This document shows positions 35,498 through 43,919 of a DNA stretch of 64,000 nt, in pieces. Where the stretch lies: the NCBI RefSeq assembly GCF_900107755.1, contig NZ_FNQR01000001.1, positions 372,001-436,000 of the forward strand, written 5' to 3'. This DNA is from Thalassobacillus cyri (GTDB lineage: Bacteria; Bacillota; Bacilli; Bacillales; Halobacillaceae). The first letter of the stretch is position 1. The number at the start of each line of letters is the position of its first letter. The notes beneath the pieces are model-generated. The model searched no databases. It worked only from the letters and a program-made list of their open reading frames with translations, and was not told where the DNA came from. The translations under genes were made by a program, and so were the position numbers.

Positions 35498-35528
35498 GGA
35501 GCTTTCCGGATAAGGAAAGCCTCTTTTT
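35498..35528 (+). terminator. Terminator of the VOC gene
   Basis: GCTTTCC / GGAAAGC stem (35501-35507, 35514-35520) followed by CTCTTTTTT. Confidence 0.75.
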
Positions 35529-35618
35529 TGTGGGCAAAAGAGTATTGTTTTAGTAAGAAAGTTTTGGAATAATTGGAATTAACTATCTGCTTGGACAGTG
35601 TTCGAAAGGAGGTACAGG

Positions 35619-36107
35619 GTGAGAAATAATGGGGATGTTCCATCTGGAACGCTGCAAGTTTTACCGGTCATTAAAAAGTTTGAGGAAGAAGCCAAACTCC
35701 TTATATTAGATGGATTATTAGAACGTTTCGGTTTTATTGACCATTCCCTTAATCCTGATCTAGATGAGATTATGATCCATTTTAATAAAGAGGGAAATAT
35801 ATTTTTAATTGCCTTAGTAAACAAAGAGCTAGTGGCGACTGGAGCTCTTACTAAAGAAAGTGAGCGGGTGGGAAGGATTGAGCGAATGTCGGTAAAAAGA
35901 CAATATAGGCGACAGGGCGTGGGGAAAAGAATGTTACAGGCTATCGAGTCGTATGCAAGGTCACTTGATTATACGAAACTTGTTTTAGAAACGAATAATA
36001 ATTGGGAAAGTGCTCTACATTTTTATTCTTTCAACGGTTATCGTTCCTATTTAAATGATGGTCAACGCACGCATTTCGAAAAATCCATTTCAGAAAGAGG
36101 GGTATGA
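35619..36107 (+). CDS. GNAT family N-acetyltransferase
   Basis: A 162-residue acetyltransferase. The acetyl-CoA-binding motif A is 'RIERMSVKRQYRRQGVGKRMLQAIESYA' (RRQGVGK), followed by motif B 'LVLETNNNWESALHFYSFNGY'. The substrate is unknown. GTG 35619 lies properly behind AAAGGAGGTACAGG; the frame is open further upstream but overlaps the ribosome binding site. Its stop is three bases before the methyltransferase start, so both form an operon. Confidence 0.85.
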   Translation: MRNNGDVPSGTLQVLPVIKKFEEEAKLLILDGLLERFGFIDHSLNPDLDEIMIHFNKEGNIFLIALVNKELVATGALTKESERVGRIERMSVKRQYRRQGVGKRMLQAIESYARSLDYTKLVLETNNNWESALHFYSFNGYRSYLNDGQRTHFEKSISERGV

Positions 36108-36110
36108 TGA

Positions 36111-36872
36111 ATGAAAGTTACTGACTATTCAGAAGTAGCAAAAGTCTATGATAGGAACCAATTTAGATTCGAGGAAGTAGCAGCCGATTCAGACCTGAAA
36201 AATTTTATAACGCACAACCCTAAATCAAAATACAATTTCCTGGACCTGGCTTGTGGAACAGGTATCTACCTCCACCATCAAATAGAATCTTTTAAGGATT
36301 TTAACATTCACTGGTACGGACTTGATGCTTCCCAGGATATGTTAAATAAAGCAAAAGAGAAGGTAGATCACGTATCATTTAAGCATGCACGTGCAGAGAG
36401 CATGCCTTATGAAGATGGAACATTTGATATCATAACTAATAATTATGCTTTCCACCATTTTACGCAAAAAGAAAAGGCTTTAGATGAAATCAATCGCGTG
36501 TTGAAACGGGACGGAATTTATAAACTACATAACATAGATATTTACGGAATGAAAAAATGGTGGGTCTATCATTACTTTCCGTCTGCATTATTAGAGGATT
36601 ACAAGCGTTTTTGGGAACATGAAGTTATATTTAGAGAGCTATCTCAGAGAGGTTTTGAGGTTCGAATTGATTGTAAGTATCACATGGAGGATGTCAAAGT
36701 AGCAGATTATATAGGGCACGTGGAAAACAGAGATATATCCGTGCTTACCCTTATTGACGACGCAGAATATGAACATGGTTTATATAGGATGAATCAGGAT
36801 TTAGGAAGGGATCCTGATACAATGGTTACCAATGATTTTTCAGAATTGATTTGTATGGCTCAAAAAAAATAA
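36111..36872 (+). CDS. Class I SAM-dependent methyltransferase
   Basis: A 253-residue methyltransferase of the Methyltransf_11/25 group. Motif I is DLACGTG at 45-51, motif II 'GLDASQDMLNKAKEK', and the post-II segment 'FDIITNNYAFHHF' has the usual acidic and aromatic residues. The methyl acceptor is unknown. It begins immediately after the GNAT gene, which suggests the two proteins act on the same small molecule. Confidence 0.85.
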   Translation: MKVTDYSEVAKVYDRNQFRFEEVAADSDLKNFITHNPKSKYNFLDLACGTGIYLHHQIESFKDFNIHWYGLDASQDMLNKAKEKVDHVSFKHARAESMPYEDGTFDIITNNYAFHHFTQKEKALDEINRVLKRDGIYKLHNIDIYGMKKWWVYHYFPSALLEDYKRFWEHEVIFRELSQRGFEVRIDCKYHMEDVKVADYIGHVENRDISVLTLIDDAEYEHGLYRMNQDLGRDPDTMVTNDFSELICMAQKK

Positions 36873-37217
36873 ACTATTATTTCACTCATTCATTTGATTA
36901 CCCTTCCAGGATTACAAACAGGTATTAGGTGGCCGGTTGCTGGTGAAAGGTGAAAAATGGCATGTTTTGATATGAATGAACTCGATGGTCATCCGCCTTC
37001 TAACGGTTTTTAAAGATGGTCCTTGCGTTCTTTAACATTGGCAGAGCTAGAGCCTTGGAAAGTAATAATATTTATTGGCAATTACTGCTTTCAACAGCCT
37101 TGAATTAACTAAAAGCTTTATATAATTTGCACAATAAGGTTTCCCCATGCAGGTGGGGATTTTGAAAGAAATAGGGTAAAGGCTACTATATAAGTTTCTA
37201 ACAAAGGAGGCAGGGTT
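36873..37217. other. Gene-free stretch at the right edge of the island
   Basis: No open frame with a ribosome binding site. A short hairpin (TCCCCATGCAGGTGGGGA followed by TTTT, at about 37143-37164) may be a terminator. From here on base composition and gene order look like ordinary chromosome. Confidence 0.5.
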
Positions 37218-37772
37218 ATGAAAGTCTATACGATTGGGCACTCCGACCATGACAAGCAACAATTCCTGGAGATGCTTAAGACTGCTGATATCGAATATGT
37301 GGCGGATATCCGTGCCTTCCCTGCCAGCCGTAAGTACCCGCAGTTTAATAAGGAAAGAATGGATGATTGGCTTAGGGAAGAGGGGCTTGCGTACCGTCAT
37401 TTCCCGTTACTCGGTGGCAGACGGAGCCGGTCAGGCGAGATTGGGGAGGATCTGAATACCGGGTGGAACAACCGCTCGTTCCACAATTATGCGGATTATA
37501 CATTAACGAAAGAATTTCAAAATGGGCTGGGGGATTTAAAAGCGAAAGCGGAAGGAAAGAACCTGGTCTATATGTGCTCCGAGCGGCATCCGGCAAGGTG
37601 CCACCGCCTGTTGATCAGTAACTGGCTGCAGGCGAATGGGTGGGAAGTTTTTCATATGATCAACGACTCTAAAGGAAAAACGGAGTTGGTCGGTCATGAA
37701 CTTGGCCGGTGGGGTGCGATACCTATTGTGGAAGAGGATGGAACGGTAGTGTATCCGATGCTTGAGGATTAA
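37218..37772 (+). CDS. DUF488 domain protein
   Basis: A 184-residue cytosolic protein of the DUF488 family. The characteristic elements are 'VYTIGHSDHDKQQFLEMLK', 'VADIRAFPASRKYPQFNKE', 'LGGRR' and the Cys/His motif 'YMCSERHPARCHRLLISNWL'. The conserved CxE..P..CHR arrangement suggests a catalytic or metal-binding role, but no activity is established. AAAGGAGGCAGGGTT precedes the ATG. Richer in G and C than the island to its left. Confidence 0.88.
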   Translation: MKVYTIGHSDHDKQQFLEMLKTADIEYVADIRAFPASRKYPQFNKERMDDWLREEGLAYRHFPLLGGRRSRSGEIGEDLNTGWNNRSFHNYADYTLTKEFQNGLGDLKAKAEGKNLVYMCSERHPARCHRLLISNWLQANGWEVFHMINDSKGKTELVGHELGRWGAIPIVEEDGTVVYPMLED

Positions 37773-37821
37773 TATTTTCCTTATAAGCTTATGAAATCAA
37801 TAGATCAAAAAACGTCCATCA

Positions 37822-37992
37822 TCAATTTATATCCTGATACCTGTCAACCTCCTGATATGCTTTATACTTATACTCATTACAATCTATTTTCTCTTCCACG
37901 TTATTGTGCTTCATATTTTTCATATCTATATAAACACGGATCACTAAAAATAATAGTAATGGACTAACCATATATAACCAAATCATTCCCAT
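37822..37992 (-). CDS. Single-helix small membrane protein (56 aa)
   Basis: ATAAGGAGATATGGG gives a good ribosome binding site for an ATG at 37992 and a frame of 56 codons. 'MIWLYMVSPLLLFLVIRVYI' is a membrane helix, followed by a charged cytosolic tail 'DMKNMKHNNVEEKIDCNEYK'. Not recognised. It is likely real because of the ribosome binding site and the clear helix-plus-tail structure. Confidence 0.55.
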   Translation of the reverse strand: MGMIWLYMVSPLLLFLVIRVYIDMKNMKHNNVEEKIDCNEYKYKAYQEVDRYQDIN

Positions 37993-38188
37993 ATCTCCTT
38001 ATTTTATAGGATTGAAAGTTGTTTACTATATATACGAATGAATATGGAGTTCGTTTCATTTATTGTAAAATTTAACCAACAAGCATAACACTTCCCCGAT
38101 AGCTTGCAGTTTACTTCCATACACTTAGGGGACAAAGGAATAATGTAAATAACTGGACATACACCTCTTATATAGAGAGTTGGTTATT

Positions 38189-38323
38189 ATGAAGAAAAAT
38201 GTTATTGGTATTGTTTTAATAATAATCATTTTAGGTTCTACGTTAGTGTTAGCAAACAACTCAGATGAATCGGCTAATGCTAAATCTGATGAACAAATAG
38301 AAAGTGAATTATTAAAAAAGTAA
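38189..38323 (+). CDS. Small exported or anchored peptide (44 aa)
   Basis: An ATG at 38189 opens 'MKKNVIGIVLIIIILGSTLV', a signal-like helix ending in LA-N, followed by a short acidic tail ('NNSDESANAKSDEQIESE'). This has the form of a small secreted or membrane-anchored peptide. The ribosome binding site (TAGAGAG) is weak. No family recognised. Confidence 0.45.
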   Translation: MKKNVIGIVLIIIILGSTLVLANNSDESANAKSDEQIESELLKK

Positions 38324-38380
38324 GAAATATATAAAATTGGATGTCTTCATTTGATTGTGATATAGAAAAGGGTGGGAATA

Positions 38381-38500
38381 ATGCTATATAGAAAAGGCTT
38401 TGCCTGGTTGATACCGACGGTATTATGTACGGTAATCTATTCACTTACTATTCCATCCATGGGATTTCTCACGCTTCTTAATTTTCTTCTTTTTAATTAA
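38381..38500 (+). CDS. Small hydrophobic peptide (39 aa)
   Basis: AAAAGGGTGGGAATA and an ATG at 38381 give a 39-residue peptide, 'MLYRKGFAWLIPTVLCTVIY' and onward, hydrophobic almost throughout. It lies 57 bases after the previous small gene. The good ribosome binding site supports translation. Function unknown. Confidence 0.45.
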   Translation: MLYRKGFAWLIPTVLCTVIYSLTIPSMGFLTLLNFLLFN

Positions 38501-38516
38501 TTTATCACAAAATATA

Positions 38517-38556
38517 AAGGACTCGGCTTAAAGTAACATTCTTAAGTCGAGTCCTT
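38517..38556. terminator. Terminator shared by the small-peptide region and tatA
   Basis: A 15-base stem AAGGACTCGGCTTAA (38517-38531) with 38542-38556, one mismatch; A/T-rich on both sides. Confidence 0.7.
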
Positions 38557-38562
38557 CATTGT

Positions 38563-38763
38563 TTAACTTTTTGTTTGGGAAGTAGGTTCTTCCTTAGAAG
38601 GTGTTTCGTCTGTATCTTCCATCAAGACTCTGGTGCTATTTTTGAATTCCTGCAGCGCTGTTCCAAAAGAACGCCCGATTTCCGGCAATTTAGAAGGCCC
38701 CAAGATGATCAAAGCAAGCACTAATACCAGAATCAATCCAGGTACTCCTATATTTTGAAGCAT
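38563..38763 (-). CDS. tatA: Twin-arginine translocase subunit TatA
   Basis: A 66-residue TatA/TatE protein that forms the protein-conducting part of the Tat pathway. It has the N-terminal helix '[29 protein letters not shown]', the FGPSKLPE-type hinge and an amphipathic helix '[13 protein letters not shown]', then a disordered acidic tail. It follows phoD by 18 bases, as tatAd follows phoD in B. subtilis. No tatC follows, unlike B. subtilis, so TatC must be encoded elsewhere. Confidence 0.93.
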   Translation of the reverse strand: MLQNIGVPGLILVLVLALIILGPSKLPEIGRSFGTALQEFKNSTRVLMEDTDETPSKEEPTSQTKS

Positions 38764-38781
38764 GGTTGTTATCTCCTACCG

Positions 38782-40686
38782 TTAGACGTTGACCGTGCTG
38801 TTATCTTCCGTTACGTTGATCGAAGCTTCGCCGTTTGGTATTTCACATTGCCATAATAACTCTTTTGAAGCGGAAGGCTTTTCGATATTATCAACGGAAT
38901 AGGCGGTCCATTTCGCTTTACTTTTTGATAGTTCTAATACGGCATAACCATGCGTCGTACTGTCAAAAAGCTGGATCCACGGGTTTTCCACTTTTACAAT
39001 GTTTTGCAGTTCCTTGAATAATATTTCTGCAGTTACTGTACTGGCGGTTCCCAGTTTTCCTCTAAGCAATTGGATCATTTTTTCTGTTCCTTCGGATGCT
39101 ATTGGACTTGAGGGGGCTGGGACGTCGTTTAAGCTGTTGCGGAGCGTTTCCCGGAGGTTGCTGGAAGTCACTGATCCGACCATCAATTCCACTCCATATG
39201 TTTCACCGGAATCACTGTACTCCGATTGCAAGTAGGAAGCTTCGAAAGTATGGAAATCACCTGTCAAAGCAATAAAGTTTTCGATGCCTTCCTTGATGAC
39301 GGTCTGGGCAATTGCATCGCGTTCATACGTGAATCCATCCCAGGCATCAAGGTTCATAAATTTATTCAAAAATTTCAGCTGTGTATTCTGTACTTCGTTC
39401 CCCCATAGCTTCCACGTACTCCTGGACTGCTTCAATTCGGATAAAAACCAATCTTTCTGGGTACTCCCAAGCATCGTACGGTCAGAGGAGTTCATGTTCG
39501 GGCAGCCATCGGTGACATAGCGGTCCAATTCTCCTTCGCCGCATGGGTGTGAGCTTCGGTACAGCCGCTCATCGGTCATATAAATGGATGCCAGTTTACC
39601 AAGGATAATGGAACGGTAGATTTTGATCGATTCTTCGAATGACTTGGAGCCATCATAGGGAACACGTGCTGGCATAAACTCAAACCAGACCTGGTTGGCA
39701 AACAACCGGCGCTGCGGGTTAGACTCCAGGCTGTCATCAGGGGCGACTGCCGGGTGGTAGGTATCATTGGCGAATTCATGATCATCCCATGTAGCTACCA
39801 TGCCATGCTTTTCATGAAGCTTCTGCAAATCCTTGTCCGTACGGTACGTTTTATATAACATCCGGTAATCTTCCAGGGTGAAGGCTTTTGCTTTTCCACT
39901 TGGAAGGCTGATCTGTCTGTCTTCCAAACCACCCTGATAGACAGCGTCTCCTACTGATTCATAAATATAATCACCAACATGCAGGAAAAAATCCATTTCT
40001 TCAGCTGCCATGTGACCTAATGCATTAAAGTAGCCATTTGTGTAGTCCTGACAGGAAACATAGCCAATCTTAGCGGAAGCAATATCACTGTCTGCATCAG
40101 GCAAGGTTCTGCATCTTCCGGTTTTACTGACAAGGCCGCTTTTCGTTAAAAAACGGTAGTAATAAGTCTGGGCTGGCTGCAATGTACCATCCAGGTCGAC
40201 GCGTACGACATTGTCATGGTCTTTCCAAATCGGTGTGAAACCAGTGATTTCTGTTGAGGAGAAGTCTTCTTTTTTACTTACTTCAAACATGACGAACTTA
40301 CCCTGCTCGATCGCATCGACAAGGGAAGCATCATTTTTTGAGCGTTGCTCTTCCATCCAGTAGACAACGTCACTGTCTATTTCCTGATTGGTGAAACCTG
40401 TTTCAAGGGAAGGTTCTACCCTGGTCCAAAGCATCATCCCAGTTGGTGTCGGGTCACCGGAGGCAATGGTTTGAGGAAAACCATTACCGGGTGTCTGTGA
40501 TGGAATATAAGGCGTCACCTTTGATGCCGCTTCTGCTTTAGTCACCATTGACGTCAAGCGCCCGATTCCGGAGGTTTCGAGAGCGAGTACAGCTGACCCT
40601 GCTAAAAAATACTTGAGAAAAGTTCTCCGGGACTTGTTATAAGTATCGGTTTGGTTTTGAAACTCATTTTCGTGATTGGATTTCAC
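38782..40686 (-). CDS. phoD: Secreted alkaline phosphatase/phosphodiesterase PhoD
   Basis: A 634-residue metal-dependent phosphatase that releases phosphate from phosphodiesters, such as teichoic acid, outside the cell. The Tat signal SRRTFLK (19-25) precedes a hydrophobic helix, followed by the PhoD N-domain ('FPQTIASGDPTPTGMMLWTRVEP') and the metallophosphatase core with 'IGYVSCQDYTNGYF', 'LHVGDYIYE', 'ATWDDHEFANDTY' and 'IALTGDFHTFE'. An ATG upstream exists, but AAAGGAGGATTATAC fits the GTG at 40686. It forms an operon with tatA and sits behind a candidate Pho box. Confidence 0.95.
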   Translation of the reverse strand: MKSNHENEFQNQTDTYNKSRRTFLKYFLAGSAVLALETSGIGRLTSMVTKAEAASKVTPYIPSQTPGNGFPQTIASGDPTPTGMMLWTRVEPSLETGFTNQEIDSDVVYWMEEQRSKNDASLVDAIEQGKFVMFEVSKKEDFSSTEITGFTPIWKDHDNVVRVDLDGTLQPAQTYYYRFLTKSGLVSKTGRCRTLPDADSDIASAKIGYVSCQDYTNGYFNALGHMAAEEMDFFLHVGDYIYESVGDAVYQGGLEDRQISLPSGKAKAFTLEDYRMLYKTYRTDKDLQKLHEKHGMVATWDDHEFANDTYHPAVAPDDSLESNPQRRLFANQVWFEFMPARVPYDGSKSFEESIKIYRSIILGKLASIYMTDERLYRSSHPCGEGELDRYVTDGCPNMNSSDRTMLGSTQKDWFLSELKQSRSTWKLWGNEVQNTQLKFLNKFMNLDAWDGFTYERDAIAQTVIKEGIENFIALTGDFHTFEASYLQSEYSDSGETYGVELMVGSVTSSNLRETLRNSLNDVPAPSSPIASEGTEKMIQLLRGKLGTASTVTAEILFKELQNIVKVENPWIQLFDSTTHGYAVLELSKSKAKWTAYSVDNIEKPSASKELLWQCEIPNGEASINVTEDNSTVNV

Positions 40687-40732
40687 GTATAATCCTCCTT
40701 TCATGATGTACATCACCATAGTACTTCACGAT

Positions 40733-40781
40733 ATTAAAGAAGGATTAAAGAAAGTGTTACAGGTCGTTATAAAAGTGTAAA
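40733..40781 (-). promoter_or_regulatory. Candidate PhoP-binding Pho box of phoD-tatA
   Basis: On the minus strand five TT(A/T)ACA-like hexamers follow each other in direct orientation: TTTACA (40781-40776), TATAAC (40771-40766), TGTAAC (40761-40756), TTTAAT (40749-40744) and TTTAAT (40738-40733). Spacing is 10, 10, 12 and 11 bases, matching the ~11-base period of Bacillus Pho boxes. It lies 47-95 bases before the phoD start. Confidence 0.65.
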
Positions 40782-40947
40782 TTTTTAAATGATGGCATTC
40801 TTAGAGAAAGGAAATATCAATGAGAACCTTATGGTTGGTACTTGAACAATCTAGATAATTTTTACAAAAGAATAAACTTCCCTAAATATGTCGTTTACCT
40901 TCTTTGGGTATAGTGAAAGTGAAATCATTGATAAAAGGGGTGGTATT

Positions 40948-41751
40948 ATGAAAAAGCTATTGCTTGTGTTGCTCACTGTCCTGTTTTTCATCTACTTTCC
41001 TGATTTCAGAAGCGAACCTTATGTAGAGGAGAAAAGTGTTCCAGAACCAGCACCAGTCGACGTCAAAGTGATGAGCTATGAATTTTCTCATGTAGAAAAG
41101 AAGGGGGTCATCGACGTTGAGAGAATGGCAGAGGAGATAGAAGGAGCAGGAGCGGATGTCATCCGATTAAGAAAAATGGAATCCTCTTCTTCAAATGAGT
41201 TCCAAAACCAGACCAAAATGCTCGCGGAGCGGCTGGGTATGTCCTATATCAGTTCAGAACAGCTTGTTTCCCAAACATCACAGGGGATTAGTGGCAGCGG
41301 TCAAAACGATACAGCAATTTTAAGCAAACACCCAATTACTGATGCAGTCAATCACACCACTCCACAAATAGGTAACCGTACCAATAATGATGACTTGACC
41401 GAAGCAATTATTAATGTCAACGGCATACAGGTTCACCTTTTTAACACACAAAAAACAATGAATGCGGAGAATCAGTCACAACAAATTAATGAAGTCAAGC
41501 AAATAGCCGCCGATTCAGAAGGACCGAGCATTTTCATGGGGGACTTGGAGCAGGCAGAATATGGATCCAAGATAAAGATGTTAGCGAATGATCATGCAGT
41601 TGTCAGAGAAATGGAAACCTACACGTATTCCTTATCCGGTTCAGAGGATAGAATGGACTACTTTTTTTCTGACAGGAACCAAGGGGAAACAGTCTCATCG
41701 GGCAATCTCTTGCTTACCTCAGACTTTGGTTTGAAAAGTTTGGCATATTAA
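40948..41751 (+). CDS. Endonuclease/exonuclease/phosphatase-fold protein with altered active site
   Basis: A 267-residue protein with an N-terminal hydrophobic anchor ('MKKLLLVLLTVLFFIYFP') and an extracytoplasmic EEP domain. The fold is recognisable in 'VKVMSYEFSHVEKKGVIDVERMAEEI', 'GADVIRLRKMES', 'NDTAILSKHPI', 'FMGDLEQ' and 'MDYFFSD'. Family catalysis needs Glu in 'LQE', Asn in 'GDFN' and His in 'SDH'; here these are RKM, GDLE and SDF. Activity is thus doubtful. AAAGGGGTGGTATT fits ATG 40948. Confidence 0.75.
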   Translation: MKKLLLVLLTVLFFIYFPDFRSEPYVEEKSVPEPAPVDVKVMSYEFSHVEKKGVIDVERMAEEIEGAGADVIRLRKMESSSSNEFQNQTKMLAERLGMSYISSEQLVSQTSQGISGSGQNDTAILSKHPITDAVNHTTPQIGNRTNNDDLTEAIINVNGIQVHLFNTQKTMNAENQSQQINEVKQIAADSEGPSIFMGDLEQAEYGSKIKMLANDHAVVREMETYTYSLSGSEDRMDYFFSDRNQGETVSSGNLLLTSDFGLKSLAY

Positions 41752-41766
41752 ATAGATTATCCAGAG

Positions 41767-41794
41767 ACTCTTCGAAAACGAAGAGTTTTTTTTT
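41767..41794 (+). terminator. Terminator of the EEP-fold gene
   Basis: ACTCTTCG / CGAAGAGT stem with an AAAA loop and eight T residues, 15 bases after the stop. Confidence 0.9.
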
Positions 41795-41838
41795 AGTGGA
41801 CAAATTGCCTGAAGGAGATGCATTTTCCAGTAAAAATA

Positions 41839-41903
41839 AAAGTTGCGGTACCTGTCCCCTACTTCGCTAAAGCATTACTATGGTGGGGGACAGGCACTTT
41901 TTT
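41839..41903. repeat. GTGCCTG hairpin element, copy 4
   Basis: AAGTTGCGGTACCTGTCCCC ... ATTACTATGGTGGGGGACAG then GCACTTTTTT. Longest right arm of the family; lies outside the island. Confidence 0.75.
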
Positions 41904-42012
41904 GTACGTTATCCGATGAACAAAGCCATGCTTTGCCAAGATAGGCATGGAAAATGGGTCGCGGCTGATGTATATTCAAGTAAAGCCAATAAATTTTTGA
42001 GAGGTGTTCGAC

Positions 42013-42597
42013 GTGACAAATAGTAATCCAAAGGTCGATGAACTTTTAAGTAACTCGAAGAAGTGGAAGGAAGCGTTCGAGCAGCTGAGAAGGATCGCTC
42101 TTGATTGTGGGCTGACCGAAGAAGTGAAGTGGAGGAATCCTTGTTACACCTTTCAGAATAAAAACGTCGTGTTGATTCATGGATTTAAAGAGTATTGTGC
42201 TCTGCTGTTTTTCAAAGGTGTCTTATTAAAGGACAAGCATGGTATTCTAATTCAACAAACAGAAAATGTACAGGCGGGCCGCCAGATTCGCTTCACAAAC
42301 GTCGAGGAAATTGTGGAAATGGAATCTATTTTAAAAGATTATATTTTGGAAGCTGTCGAAGTGGAGAAGGCCGGTTTGGAAGTGAAAGTGGAAATGAATA
42401 TGGAAATTCCGGCAGAACTTCAACATAAGTTCGATGAAAACCCTGGTCTGAAAACTGCTTTTGAAGCTTTGACACCGGGACGTCAGCGAGCCTACATCCT
42501 TTATTTTTCGAAAGCAAAAAAATTTGAAACCCGAACATCAAGGGTCGAAAAATATAGGCAGCACATTCTGGAAGGAAAGGGATTAAATGATAAGTAG
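42013..42597 (+). CDS. YdeI/OmpD-associated family protein (DUF1801 plus OmdA)
   Basis: A 194-residue protein with an N-terminal DUF1801 domain ('[45 protein letters not shown]') and a C-terminal OmdA-type helical segment ('[33 protein letters not shown]'). Such proteins are common in Bacillaceae; the domain is related to the frataxin-like fold. GAGAGGTGTTCGAC supports the GTG at 42013 over the GTG at 42004. The next DUF1801 gene follows by 11 bases, suggesting an operon. Confidence 0.85.
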   Translation: MTNSNPKVDELLSNSKKWKEAFEQLRRIALDCGLTEEVKWRNPCYTFQNKNVVLIHGFKEYCALLFFKGVLLKDKHGILIQQTENVQAGRQIRFTNVEEIVEMESILKDYILEAVEVEKAGLEVKVEMNMEIPAELQHKFDENPGLKTAFEALTPGRQRAYILYFSKAKKFETRTSRVEKYRQHILEGKGLNDK

Positions 42598-42608
42598 GAG
42601 GTAACCAA

Positions 42609-42980
42609 ATGGAAGTGTTTGCACCATTTTTAGAGTCTATTGATAACCCCCAGCACCGTGCCAGGACGGAAGAAATTTTGGGCTGGGTATCAGACAAGTT
42701 CCCGGACTTAGAGCCGGCTATTAAGTGGAATCAGCCAATGTTTACTGACCATGGGACATTTATTATTGCCTTCAGTATTGCCAAAAAGCATTTGGCTGTG
42801 GCACCTGAAAATAAAGGGATTGTTCATTTTTCGGATGACATTAAGGAAGCTGGCTATGATCACACCAAGCAGCTTATGCGTATCCCTTGGGATAGTCCGG
42901 TTGATTATTCCTTACTCGGGCGAATGATATCGTTTAATATCGAAGATAAAGCGGACGATACTGCTTTTTGGCGAAAATAA
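42609..42980 (+). CDS. DUF1801 protein (YdhG/Fra-like iron chaperone)
   Basis: A 123-residue single-domain DUF1801 protein. It resembles B. subtilis YdhG (Fra), a frataxin-like protein proposed to deliver iron for Fe-S and heme assembly. Typical parts are '[31 protein letters not shown]', '[17 protein letters not shown]' and '[18 protein letters not shown]'. GTAGGAGGTAACCAA precedes the ATG. Its role as an iron chaperone is by similarity only. Confidence 0.82.
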   Translation: MEVFAPFLESIDNPQHRARTEEILGWVSDKFPDLEPAIKWNQPMFTDHGTFIIAFSIAKKHLAVAPENKGIVHFSDDIKEAGYDHTKQLMRIPWDSPVDYSLLGRMISFNIEDKADDTAFWRK

Positions 42981-43019
42981 ATGGAATCTTTCCCGAAGCA
43001 AAAAAACGGGAAGCGTACG

Positions 43020-43330
43020 GCAGGTGACTGGCGCTATGCCCAGTATGATCCGTTCTTGACCTTCCATTTAGCCGGAGGCGAAGGCGGCATGCGTCACATG
43101 CTCAGGCAGTTTGGCCCGGCGTTTAAAAAACCGTGGACGAAGCTGAAGCCCCGGAACTTACCGATGAGCTGTAGGATAGAGTTGTATCCGGATGTGAAGA
43201 GCAGTCGAATGGCATGTCCATGAGTGAACTGGATGCGCACCGAAACGAATTTTTGGTCAGGTTATATGATCTCGTCCAGGAATACTGGCCAAAAAAAAAC
43301 AGAAAAAACAAGCGTGTAAGGAGGGAAGTG
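43020..43330 (+). pseudogene. C-terminal remnant of L-carnitine dehydrogenase
   Basis: Reads '[32 protein letters not shown]', the C-terminal domain of carnitine/3-hydroxyacyl-CoA-type dehydrogenases. After a one-base loss at about 43145 it continues as 'EAPELTDEL', a TAG, and then '[20 protein letters not shown]' and 'RNEFLVRLYDLVQEYWPKK'. The Rossmann domain and first ~220 residues are gone. Its intact relatives lie directly before the thioesterase gene, as this remnant does. Confidence 0.75.
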
Positions 43331-43332
43331 CC

Positions 43333-43797
43333 ATGGGTTTTCGTTTTCAACAAACCGTACCTTTCGAGTGGGTGGATTACAACGGCCATATGAATGATGC
43401 AGAATACAACCGGGCGTTCAGCCAGGCAACCGATGCCTTCATTGACCATATCGGGCTCCATGGAAAGGCCCGTAGTGAATTCGCCTATACGATTTTCACC
43501 CTGGAAACGCACACATGCTATTTGCAGGAAATGAAAGAGGGAGAAGCGTTTGAAATCACATCCAACGTTCTTGATTACGACAGTAAGCGGATCCATCTGT
43601 TTTTATCGATGTATAACGCGGATGGTGAACTGGTAGCAACGTTAGAAGAAATGCTGATGGGCATTGATGTGAACGAAAGACGAGGCACGCCATTTCCTGA
43701 ACAGATCGAAGAAGCAATTGCTGGTATGTATGAACAAAAGCATGATTTAGAGAAACCAAAACAGGCCGGCAGAACCATTGGTATTAGAAGAAAATAA
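43333..43797 (+). CDS. Thioesterase family protein (betainyl-CoA thioesterase-like)
   Basis: A 154-residue hot-dog-fold thioesterase. 'VPFEWVDYNGHMNDAEYNRAFSQATDAFIDHIG' holds the acidic and polar active-site loop of the 4-hydroxybenzoyl-CoA thioesterase type, with Asp and Asn-Gly-His in the usual positions. In carnitine degradation clusters (cdhABC type) a protein of this kind follows carnitine dehydrogenase and cleaves betainyl-CoA. That assignment rests on the adjacent remnant and is inferred. AAGGAGGGAAGTGCC precedes the ATG. Confidence 0.8.
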   Translation: MGFRFQQTVPFEWVDYNGHMNDAEYNRAFSQATDAFIDHIGLHGKARSEFAYTIFTLETHTCYLQEMKEGEAFEITSNVLDYDSKRIHLFLSMYNADGELVATLEEMLMGIDVNERRGTPFPEQIEEAIAGMYEQKHDLEKPKQAGRTIGIRRK

Positions 43798-43812
43798 GCA
43801 AGATGGAAAAGA

Positions 43813-43840
43813 GCAGGCTCCTTTAAGGGACCTGTTTTTT
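43813..43840 (+). terminator. Terminator of the thioesterase gene
   Basis: Imperfect GCAGGCTCC / GGGACCTG hairpin followed by TTTTTT. Confidence 0.65.
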
Positions 43841-43919
43841 ATTGGAAATGAGGACTTAAATTGGAAAATGTATGGTAGAATTTTCATGGAGAGTGTATAA
43901 GCAAAAAAGGAGAGGTTTC

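Noticed and set aside
37047-37400. A 117-codon minus-strand frame
   Set aside because: It is mostly antisense to the DUF488 gene and the upstream gap, without a ribosome binding site or family resemblance.
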